NCBI GenBank assembly: GCA_035516255.1
Contig: DATJAL010000016.1
Location: forward strand, 16,629 to 80,628
Length of the DNA: 64,000 nt
Source of the DNA: Chitinivibrionales bacterium
GTDB lineage: Bacteria; Fibrobacterota; Chitinivibrionia; Chitinivibrionales; FEN-1185
Direction of reading: 5' to 3'
The notes beneath the pieces were generated by a model. That model saw only the letters and a list, made by a program, of their open reading frames with translations, was not told the origin of the DNA and searched no databases. A program made the translations under genes and the position numbers. Positions within the stretch are counted from its first letter, which is position 1. Each line of letters begins with the position of its first letter. Of the stretch, positions 35,026 to 42,528 are shown piece by piece.

Positions 35026-36615
35026 TTAACGTCCCTGTTCGCCCGGAATCCTTCCGCCCTCTTGCTTCGAAGCTTCACTCGCTTTTTCATTCTTTTCCAC
35101 GTCCAGAATTGCATTGACCAGATCTTCGGTGGGGTAAGGATGCGGCTCGCTCAGAAACGCTCCGGTGGTGAAAAGCCTGAGGTCGGTCTCGGCGGCCATG
35201 GGGTCCTCCTGCGGCAGTTCCACGGCGCGCCTGCTCTGGCCGTTCGAATCAACATAAGCAAAGTAGAGCCGCGTAAACATAATGTCCCTGCGTTTTGAGC
35301 CGAACATGATCCAGCGGTCGTTGGCCGACCAGCGCACCATCGATTCGGCCTGCGGGCTGTTACAGGCCATTGCGCTGTAGGCGCGGGTCCTGGTGTCCAT
35401 GAGATACATGTCGGCCTCGGGACAGTTGATGGGAAACACGCCGTAGTCGGTGAGGAAAAACACCACGAACCGTCCGTCGTTGGAGGCGCTCGGCTGCAGG
35501 CAGCTTTTCCCGGTCTGCCGGGCGGTGAGCAGCGTTTCCGGTTCCCCGAACGTTCTTGTCGCCCCGTCATACGAAACCCGCATGAGGTCGTATTTCACGT
35601 CTTTGTAATTTTCGGGCAATACCCGTTCTTCCTTCAGCTTCGGCATGGGCCAAATCACGGGGCACCGCGAAAAATAAAGATATCTGCCGTCGCCCGACCA
35701 GTTCGGCCACGTCTCGTTGAAGTCCGGCGTTGACAATTGCGGAATGAACCTGATCTCGCCCGTCGCGATGTCGTACAGGCCGAGGTCCGCCGAATATTCG
35801 AACTGCAGCCGGTCGTCGTTGCTCTTGTTGCCGATGAACGAGAAAAAGCCCATCTTGACAGCCGCGAAAGCCATCACCGTGCCGTCGGGATGGATGCTGG
35901 TGAGGGAGATGAGGCCGCGCGGCGTCATTGATCGGGTCTCGAACCGCACGGTTCCCTTGTGCATGATGACCATGCCGGGCCCACGGTCGTGGGAGCGCCT
36001 CACGTGAAACAGCATGGTCTCGGTCCGGTCCGCTCCCGAGGTGTGGCAGTTGATGCAGTAATTCCTGATCTGCCGCCGGTGAAGCAGGAGCCGTTCGTCG
36101 AAATTCTCGATGTTTCGCTGGTATAATCCCATTTCGGGATTCGGGTTGAAGAACAGCGTGGAGAGTTTCCGGTAGGTGCAGTAAGGGTCTATTTTTTCCT
36201 TGGCGATTTCATTGGTAACGGAAACAAACCGCGTCCATTTTTTTTCCTTTTTGACATATATGTCCATCCGATATGATTGGCCTGCGTTGCCGGAGAGCAG
36301 CTTTTTCCATTTACCGAAAGGAATTTTGACCGCCGGCGTTTTCGAGGCGACTGCAAAGGGTTCGCCAACCTGCCCCATGAACTGTACAAAGTATGCGTCC
36401 GCCGGCTCCTCAATCAGGAAATTGAGCGGCGCGATGTTGGGAGGGACGGTGACGTTGGTATAATCTGGCTTGATCCGCGGCACCGTGTAAACCACCTCGC
36501 ATGACCGCAGGTCGGGTTTCGGCGGAACAGACAATAAAAAAAACAGGATGCCGCCGGCCGCGGCGCCGATGCAAAGAAGCAATAAATATGCTGTTTTAAT
36601 CTTTATTGTTTTCAT
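35026..36615 (-). CDS. PD40/TolB-like propeller protein with one CxxCH haem motif
   Basis: A 529-residue membrane-anchored periplasmic protein. ATG 36615 starts a normal N-terminal anchor (AYLLLLCIGAAAGGILFFLLSV). CINCH (187-191) in NYCINCHTSG is a c-type haem site, followed by repeated propeller motifs: LTSIHPDGTVMAFA, TWPNWSGDGRYLYFSRC, LQPSASNDGRFVVFF and MVRWSANDRWIMFGSKR, as in PD40/TolB. This architecture is common in Bacteroidota beside DUF6057 membrane proteins. The upstream neighbour appears to be exactly that and overlaps it by 20 bases. Substrate sensing or envelope transport is a guess; no enzyme site is apparent. Confidence 0.68.
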   Translation of the reverse strand: MKTIKIKTAYLLLLCIGAAAGGILFFLLSVPPKPDLRSCEVVYTVPRIKPDYTNVTVPPNIAPLNFLIEEPADAYFVQFMGQVGEPFAVASKTPAVKIPFGKWKKLLSGNAGQSYRMDIYVKKEKKWTRFVSVTNEIAKEKIDPYCTYRKLSTLFFNPNPEMGLYQRNIENFDERLLLHRRQIRNYCINCHTSGADRTETMLFHVRRSHDRGPGMVIMHKGTVRFETRSMTPRGLISLTSIHPDGTVMAFAAVKMGFFSFIGNKSNDDRLQFEYSADLGLYDIATGEIRFIPQLSTPDFNETWPNWSGDGRYLYFSRCPVIWPMPKLKEERVLPENYKDVKYDLMRVSYDGATRTFGEPETLLTARQTGKSCLQPSASNDGRFVVFFLTDYGVFPINCPEADMYLMDTRTRAYSAMACNSPQAESMVRWSANDRWIMFGSKRRDIMFTRLYFAYVDSNGQSRRAVELPQEDPMAAETDLRLFTTGAFLSEPHPYPTEDLVNAILDVEKNEKASEASKQEGGRIPGEQGR

Positions 36616-39115
36616 TGTTCCGCATCGATTCCAGGTATAGATCCAGGTAAAAATAGGTATTCCGGAAGCCGTACACCGCGTCGAGGGGCGGCGCATTGGG
36701 ATCGCGGTTACGGAAGGCGCCCATGAACCTGTCGTACAAGAGTTTTGTGGCCGGCTCGATGGCAATCGAATCCACTTTGAACTGCGGCGCACCGCTCATG
36801 TTCATCTGCAGATATGCCTGCTGGTAAAGCCGGTGGTAACCGGGCACGTTCAGATCGTTTAGCAGATGTAAAGAAGAGGCGAGCTTCTTCTCCCTGAGGA
36901 ACAGCAAATTATAAATCATCCAATATTCGAAGGCCATTCTGTTGCCGGGATTGTCCTTGAGGAGTATTTCGAGCAGGGCCAGGACATTAGTGTTGTTTCC
37001 CATGAGCTGCCTGCCCCTGAAGGCCTGCTCCCGGAGCCGTTTGATTTCCGGCGCGGCCGGCCCGGATGCCGGATTGTCAAGATACCGCTCGTACGGTTCC
37101 GCCCATGCGGCGCATCCCGGCTGTTGTTCCAAGGCCCTCAGAAACACCCGCGCCGTGTTCGGCTGGTCTTTCACGCAATGGATTTTGGCCAGCAGAAGGA
37201 GAATGAGGGGATGTTTTGCCTCGGCCAGGATGTTGTACGCCTCCTCCTCCGCCGGCGATATCAGGCCGAGCTCGAGCCATGTCTCGACATACTGCAGGCG
37301 AACATGCGCGTCTTCCAAGCCGGGAAGAACGTAATTCGGATTCTGGGGGATCATGAAAAAATCGTCGCTCATCCGTCCGGTTTGAAACAGCGCGCGGTTT
37401 ATGTCCATTCGGACATTGGCGTTCAGCGATTTTTCGCCCAGATACCGCGCCTCCCAAAGCACCTTGTCCCATTGTCCGGTCCTCGCCATGTAATTGAGAC
37501 GGAACCTGGCATGCCGTTCGAAATCAAAGGTGACACCGGCAGCCACCAACCCTAAGACAAGAAGCATGAGCAAACTTGTGATGGCGACGCCGGACCGCTT
37601 TAAGGGACGATCCAGGAAATCAGACAAAGCGGTTGTAAAACGCAATGGCGGTTTTTGCTCCCTTGCCGGAATGACCAGGCCCTTGTCTAAGTGGAATTTT
37701 CTCCAGGAAATTCCCCAACCGGCGACAACCATGAGGAGCGGAAAAAACTGCATCATTCTCAGGACACAGGGCCCCTCATTGGTTTCGGCATGCAATAAAA
37801 ACGGGTTAAACGGAATCAAGGCCTGCGTCCATGCTTTTTGTGCAATAAGGGTAATAACAAATGACAGCGCGAGTGCCGTGATACCAAGAATCATGATCCG
37901 CACCGGCTTTTTATTCAGGTGCCATTCACCGAGGATGCACGCCGATGCAAAAATGAGAACATAGGCGCCGAGAAAATAAGTTGTCAAGAGGGAAAGCAGA
38001 AAGAATGCCACAAACCTGATCGCAGCGCGCATCCGTGAAAACCGGAAGTAAATCAACAATGAAACGGATAAAGAGAGGATGATCTCGATAAAAAACAGAA
38101 CCCCATATCCTACAGGTGCATTGGTCATGGTCGCTTCGTGGATCCAGAGCCGGGGGCCTGTAACGGGTATCAGCGTCAAGTAGGCGTGAAGAAACCTGTC
38201 AAGAAGAAAACCCGCGCCGACAAGGGCGGCGGCCGCACAAAACAGGGTCCCCGAGCGCCACGAAAAAGCGCCCGCATCCGGGGCGTCTTCCGGCGTTCTC
38301 GCAAGTAAACTCACCTGATCCGCCCGTTTTATGATCCACGAAAGCAGCATGGAGAAGGGAACCGAACAAGCGAAACCGTAGAGGGTGATATAATCTTTTG
38401 TGGAGCAGTCATACCATAAATAATTCGAAAGCGAGTTCATTCTCGGAAGCCCGGTGGGCCAGACAACCAGGCGGGCCACGGCCGGAATGCAAGCGCTCAT
38501 GACGACAATGAGCGACACTTTCAAAATGGATTTCCCGGCAAAGATTTCATGAAGAAGACAAATGGCGCAATAGATGAAAAAGACATTTTCTCCGACAAAA
38601 TAGACCACTGCCGCAAACACAATGAAAACAGGGACTCGTATCATCGACGATTTGGGCAAATTGACATAGAGGACACTGAGGGCAAGCGCCAGGAAAAAAG
38701 GAAGCAGATTGGCGTAAATGAAATCATGTTCCAGGGGCAATGCAAGGATCATCAAAACCGGGAGATAAGGAATTGCCTTTGCTTTCGCGCCGGTCGTCGA
38801 GGATGCCAGAAGTGTCGTGATCCAGAAAAGGCAAATGCCGCAGACCGTAAAAAGCGCCGGCCCGGCCCATCCGAAGACAAGATAGCGCAGGATGAAATCG
38901 GCGCAGAGCAGGCTCAGCTGGCACGGCGCTTTCCACAGGTCGATCAGCAGCACCTCTTTCTGGGTAAAAAGATGAAGGTCGCCCAACGTCGTGTGGGCAA
39001 AAAAGCGAAGCTGCGGATCAACAATGAAATAAAAATAGAGGAAATAAAACGTAAAAAAAACTATGTGCGGGATGGCCCGTGAATAAAGAGAATTTTGCGC
39101 AGGATTTTTCAACAT
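36596..39115 (-). CDS. Large membrane protein with C-terminal TPR-like domain (DUF6057-like)
   Basis: An 839-residue protein with roughly 11-12 transmembrane helices over residues 15-520 (YSRAIPHIVFFTFYFLYFYFIVDPQLRF..., LLMLLVLGLVAAGVTF), then a soluble periplasmic region of helical repeats (WDKVLWEARYLGEKSLNANVRMDINRALFQTGRM...YNILAEAKHPLILLLLAKIHCVKDQPNTARVFLRALEQ) resembling TPRs. The arrangement matches DUF6057 proteins of Bacteroidota, which occur beside PD40/haem proteins as here. The C-terminal 20 bases overlap the next gene, so the two proteins probably act together. Function is unknown. It is AT-richer than the window average. Confidence 0.6.
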   Translation of the reverse strand: MLKNPAQNSLYSRAIPHIVFFTFYFLYFYFIVDPQLRFFAHTTLGDLHLFTQKEVLLIDLWKAPCQLSLLCADFILRYLVFGWAGPALFTVCGICLFWITTLLASSTTGAKAKAIPYLPVLMILALPLEHDFIYANLLPFFLALALSVLYVNLPKSSMIRVPVFIVFAAVVYFVGENVFFIYCAICLLHEIFAGKSILKVSLIVVMSACIPAVARLVVWPTGLPRMNSLSNYLWYDCSTKDYITLYGFACSVPFSMLLSWIIKRADQVSLLARTPEDAPDAGAFSWRSGTLFCAAAALVGAGFLLDRFLHAYLTLIPVTGPRLWIHEATMTNAPVGYGVLFFIEIILSLSVSLLIYFRFSRMRAAIRFVAFFLLSLLTTYFLGAYVLIFASACILGEWHLNKKPVRIMILGITALALSFVITLIAQKAWTQALIPFNPFLLHAETNEGPCVLRMMQFFPLLMVVAGWGISWRKFHLDKGLVIPAREQKPPLRFTTALSDFLDRPLKRSGVAITSLLMLLVLGLVAAGVTFDFERHARFRLNYMARTGQWDKVLWEARYLGEKSLNANVRMDINRALFQTGRMSDDFFMIPQNPNYVLPGLEDAHVRLQYVETWLELGLISPAEEEAYNILAEAKHPLILLLLAKIHCVKDQPNTARVFLRALEQQPGCAAWAEPYERYLDNPASGPAAPEIKRLREQAFRGRQLMGNNTNVLALLEILLKDNPGNRMAFEYWMIYNLLFLREKKLASSLHLLNDLNVPGYHRLYQQAYLQMNMSGAPQFKVDSIAIEPATKLLYDRFMGAFRNRDPNAPPLDAVYGFRNTYFYLDLYLESMRNNENNKD

Positions 39116-39164
39116 GTAATGTACCGTCCGGAATTCCTTGCCTTTAAAAATAGGGCGTGCTCGC

Positions 39165-39211
39165 GAAAAGGGGATAAAAAAAATAGCCCGGATTTTTTCC
39201 GGGCTATTTTC
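39165..39211 (-). terminator. Rho-independent terminator of the GH16 gene
   Basis: An 11-bp perfect stem AAATAGCCCGG (39181-39191) / CCGGGCTATTT (39199-39209) with a T-rich loop. On the minus strand it is followed by a U-run (complement of 39172-39180). It lies 20 bases past the stop at 39230. Confidence 0.85.
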
Positions 39212-39229
39212 TTGATAATAAAAGAAATG

Positions 39230-40381
39230 TTATCTTGTTGCCACGTATTTCTGAGACTGCCAATTGCCGTTATCAAACAGCCGCACCACATAGGCATTTG
39301 CCCCGACGGCAGGCAGCGCCTTCAGCGCATTTTCTCCCTTTTGCATTGCGCGGACCTTACTGGTGTAATCGGCAACCAGTTTCCCCCTCAGGTCATAAAC
39401 CTTGAGCTGAGCGGCCGACGGGTCCGCAAGAACGAATGAAGACGGCTTCGGAGCGTGATACCTGAAATCATTTTTAACACCGATGGTTGGTGCGTTCCTC
39501 TGGTACACCCTGACATAATCGACGTCCATGTGCGTCGGGAATATTGAAGCGTCGATGTTCTGTCCCTGGTACGCGCCGCCCACCGCGACGTTGATGATCC
39601 AGTAGAACGGCGAACGAAACGCCACGGCATTGTCTGGTGTAGTAATGCTGGGGGTGGTGAATTGCGCGGAGGGGTAATTCGGGCCCCAGAACAACGTGTC
39701 ATCGAAATAATATTTTACATAGGTTGTGTCCCACAGAACCCCATAGGTGTGGTAGCGGTCGGTGAGGGCCGTGGGATAATTATGCTGGCAGCTGTGATAG
39801 CTCGGTGCGCCATTGATGCCGTAGTGGCAGCATGCGATGAATTCATCGTCGCCCGCAACCGCCGGCACCGGCTGCGCCGCGTTTGCGGGTACGATGCAGG
39901 AACAGGTTCTCTGTTCGTAGAGTTCCATCTCGCCGCAGGTGGGCCACGCAACGCCGTGCTGGATGCTGTTGCCCAGGAGCCAGCATGCAGACCACAGACC
40001 AGGCCCATTCTTTCCATTCATTCCTTGCGGGCATTTAAGGGCCGCTTCAAAATAACCGTAGGTAAATATCTTCCTGTCATGGGTGTCGATTCGGCCGGAA
40101 GGATAAACACCCCCGCGAACGGGAACGGTTATTTTACTTTTGGACCAAATCTTCAAGCTGCCGTTGCTGACTTCAATGCAACTGTCAACGTATTTCTCCT
40201 GTTCTGCGTTGTACACCGGCCCGGTATCGCTGTACCAGGAACTCGTATCCAGCTTGGTGCCGTTGAATTCGTCGGACCATACAAGTCCCATTTTCAACGT
40301 ATCGGTAACATTTTTCGGCAAGGCGAAGACGCTCGCCGCACAAACAAAAATCATCAACACAAGTTCACTAAATCGTTTCAT
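39230..40381 (-). CDS. Secreted GH16 family glucanase/agarase-like enzyme with sorting tail
   Basis: A 383-residue exported endo-acting glycosidase of the beta-jelly-roll GH16 family. The signal peptide ends near residue 20. GLVWSDEFNGTKLDTSSWY (32-50), RIDTHDRKIFTYGYFEAALKCPQG (97-120) and GLWSACWLLG (128-137) are family strands. The catalytic strand reads GEMELYE (150-156), so nucleophile Glu151 and acid/base Glu156 are present but the middle Asp of EIDxxE is Glu153. YHTYGVLWDTTYVKYYFDD and HMDVDYVRVYQ close the fold. The last ~75 residues form a type A sorting tail (QLKVYDLRGKLV...NAYVVRLF). Substrate (beta-1,3/1,4-glucan, laminarin or xyloglucan) is open. Confidence 0.85.
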   Translation of the reverse strand: MKRFSELVLMIFVCAASVFALPKNVTDTLKMGLVWSDEFNGTKLDTSSWYSDTGPVYNAEQEKYVDSCIEVSNGSLKIWSKSKITVPVRGGVYPSGRIDTHDRKIFTYGYFEAALKCPQGMNGKNGPGLWSACWLLGNSIQHGVAWPTCGEMELYEQRTCSCIVPANAAQPVPAVAGDDEFIACCHYGINGAPSYHSCQHNYPTALTDRYHTYGVLWDTTYVKYYFDDTLFWGPNYPSAQFTTPSITTPDNAVAFRSPFYWIINVAVGGAYQGQNIDASIFPTHMDVDYVRVYQRNAPTIGVKNDFRYHAPKPSSFVLADPSAAQLKVYDLRGKLVADYTSKVRAMQKGENALKALPAVGANAYVVRLFDNGNWQSQKYVATR

Positions 40382-40758
40382 CAGTCCCCCTTTTTAAATT
40401 AAATTGGGTTTATCTTTGGTGACGGAAATTCATAGTAAGGCAAAAAGAAACTTAGGTTTTTTAACGCTTGAACCGTTTCGCTTAAAAAACGCTTACCTCG
40501 TCTATCTAATTGAATTTGCTAATTATCCTGGCCCGTCAATCGCATTTCAAATCGGTTACAAAGCAGTTATAGGAAAATATAGCACTTTTTGATAAAAATG
40601 CAAGAAAAAAATGGTGCATTTGCAAAGCCAAATCTGCCATTAATTAAAGTTCGGATATTGGAAAATGATGGTTAATGAATTAAAAATAAGATCCTCATTT
40701 TAAAATAACCGGAAATTGGCAGCTTACGCTAGCAGCGGATCTATTTGCAGTAGTTTGT
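40382..40758. other. AT-rich intergenic region
   Basis: Markedly AT-richer than the flanking genes, especially 40560-40700. It probably holds the promoter of the GH16 gene on its left side (minus strand). I see no RNA gene, hairpin or conserved frame. Confidence 0.4.
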
Positions 40759-41709
40759 CTACATCGTCCCAAACAACCCGCTTATCGAGCTGCCCCGGTT
40801 GCTGTAGACAATTGCCTTTGCAAAAAGCTCGGAAACCGAAAGCACCACCATTTTAGACATCCGCTTTTCAGGGGGAATGGTCACGGTGTCGGTGACCACG
40901 AGCCGCGAAAGCGGCGATTTGCCGAGCCGCTCCACCGCTTTTCCGGAGAGCACCGCGTGCACGCAGCTCGCCTCAATCTCCTTGACGCCGAGTGATTCCA
41001 GCGCCCGCACCACCTCGAGGATGGAGCCGCCCGTGGCTATTTCGTCGTCGAAGATGAGGGCGCGCTTGCCTTTGACCTCGCCGATCACGTGGTGGACCTT
41101 CGCGCATTCAGAATCGTCGTCTCGGCGCTTGTCGAGGATGGCAAGCGGCAGGCCCAGGTTGATGGCATATATGCCGGCGCGCTTCGCGCTCCCGGCATCG
41201 GGCGCCACCACCACGCTGTTTTCGATGCCCGCCTTTTCCTTATAATATTTACAAATGAGCTTTCCGGCAAGCAGGTGGTCCACCGGAATGCGGAAAAAGC
41301 CCGCGATCTGCGGCGAGTGCAGATTCATGGTCATGACGCGGTCGGCGCCTGCGGTCTCGAGCAGGTCAGCGATCAGCCGCGCCGTGATGGAAATGCGCGG
41401 CTCGTCTTTTTTGTCCGAACGCGCATACGGGTAGTACGGCAGCACCGCGGTGATCGAATCCGCCTTTGCATGCTTGATCGCGTCGATCATGATGAGCATC
41501 TCCATGATGTTCTCGTTGACCGGCGGGCACGACGACTGCACCACATACACATCCTTGCCGCGCACGCTTTCGAGGATCCGCACCTTGATGTTCTCGTTGC
41601 TGAACTTGATGATCTCGCACTTTCCCGGCGCGATGCCCGCATGCCTGCAGATTTTTTTGGCAAGTTCGGGGTTCGAATTGCCGGAAAAGATTTTAAGCGT
41701 GTCCTTCAT
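40759..41709 (-). CDS. prs: Ribose-phosphate pyrophosphokinase
   Basis: A 316-residue PRPP synthase (ribose-5-P + ATP to PRPP + AMP). Class I markers are FSNENIKVRILESVRGKDVYVVQS (36-59), AVLPYYPYARSDKKDEPRISITARLIADLLETAGADRVMTMNLHSPQIAGFF (89-140), VVVAPDAGSAKRA, and the PRPP-binding loop ALIFDDEIATGGSI. The flexible loop has KRRDDDSE. Length and motifs are normal. In the usual bacterial Prs the PRPP loop reads DDMIDTGGT, so DDEIATGGS marks a divergent subgroup. It stands between a GH16 gene and a DUF4388 gene with no obvious operon. Confidence 0.94.
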   Translation of the reverse strand: MKDTLKIFSGNSNPELAKKICRHAGIAPGKCEIIKFSNENIKVRILESVRGKDVYVVQSSCPPVNENIMEMLIMIDAIKHAKADSITAVLPYYPYARSDKKDEPRISITARLIADLLETAGADRVMTMNLHSPQIAGFFRIPVDHLLAGKLICKYYKEKAGIENSVVVAPDAGSAKRAGIYAINLGLPLAILDKRRDDDSECAKVHHVIGEVKGKRALIFDDEIATGGSILEVVRALESLGVKEIEASCVHAVLSGKAVERLGKSPLSRLVVTDTVTIPPEKRMSKMVVLSVSELFAKAIVYSNRGSSISGLFGTM

Positions 41710-41765
41710 GGTCTGTCGCCTCTCAGGAATATTTTTTAAAGGAAAGTATAAAATACTATCTCAGA

Positions 41766-42239
41766 TCAGGTTCGGCCAACACCGTCACCGCCCGCCTTCC
41801 TTGTTTTCCGCGCGTCCCACTCAAACGTGATGTCCATGACCGAGTCCGAAATCAGGCGCGGCTGGGAAATGTGTTTTGGCTCAAAGTAAAAATCGCCGTC
41901 TTCAAGGTCGAGCATGGCGAACACCGCCTCGCGCTTGGTGAAATTCCTGTAGAACGCGTCCACCACCTGGCCCTTGATGAAAATAAGATACCCTTTGCGC
42001 CTTCCGCAGTAGATGTGGAGAATGCCCTCGCGCCTGCCGATCTCGAGGAACTGTATCGCGTCAAGCAGATGGGTCTGCCGAAGGTTTCCCTGGAATGCAA
42101 ACGTAGTCTTATAATGCTGCTCCTCCTTGACCTCCCTTGGCCGCAGGAAGGAAAAAAGGAAAAGCAGCCCTACCCCGCCGCCCACGCCGGTGATGAAGCC
42201 GGTGGAGAGAATAACGATGGTAAGGGCGTCCAAAGTCAT
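41766..42239 (-). CDS. Membrane-anchored DUF4388 (PatA-type) domain protein
   Basis: A 157-residue protein. A single N-terminal helix (ALTIVILSTGFITGVGGGVGLLFLFSFL, about 5-32) is followed by a DUF4388 domain: FQGNLRQTHLLDAIQFLEIGRREGILHIYCGRRKGYLIFIKGQVVDAFYRNFTKREAVFAMLDLEDGDFYFEP (49-121). In other proteins this domain sits beside response-regulator or gliding-type signalling modules. Here it is alone on a membrane anchor. The basic C-terminal tail (KTRKAGGDGVGRT) is probably cytoplasmic. A role in protein-protein signalling is likely, with no partner nearby. Confidence 0.7.
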   Translation of the reverse strand: MTLDALTIVILSTGFITGVGGGVGLLFLFSFLRPREVKEEQHYKTTFAFQGNLRQTHLLDAIQFLEIGRREGILHIYCGRRKGYLIFIKGQVVDAFYRNFTKREAVFAMLDLEDGDFYFEPKHISQPRLISDSVMDITFEWDARKTRKAGGDGVGRT

Positions 42240-42420
42240 GATAATAAAATAGTAAATGCGAAAACAAGTTGACGGGTTGACGCGTAAACGAGGTGAGGGC
42301 GTGGAGGGTTACAAGTTTAGAAGTTGAGTTGTTGGGAAGGTGAGGAGGTAAGAGTTTGAGTGTTAATTTTTATCGGAGTGGAGCGGCCTAACAGGTTGTT
42401 GAAAAAGCCGTTTTCTCGCC

Positions 42421-42515
42421 GTCGGTCCAAGGGTGCGCCCAGCGGGAGGTTCGGGCTTGCAGCGGCTGGTGCCCCGCTACACCCAGGAGAGACCCCGCCC
42501 GCCGGAGGCCGAGGT
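42421..42515 (-). repeat. Dispersed intergenic repeat family A, copy 3 (inverted)
   Basis: Read on the minus strand it has GGGGTCTCTCCTGGGTGTAG, GCTGCAAGCCCGA and CCTCCCGCTGGGCGCACCC, the same order of blocks as 2062-2150 and 57051-57140. It fills much of the 42240-42528 spacer between rel and the DUF4388 gene. Confidence 0.6.
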
Positions 42516-42528
42516 TGGAATATTTTTT

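Noticed and set aside
35026..36792. 588-codon version of the PD40/haem protein
   Set aside because: The first 59 codons overlap the upstream membrane-protein gene and are Arg/Ser-rich; the membrane anchor begins at 36615.
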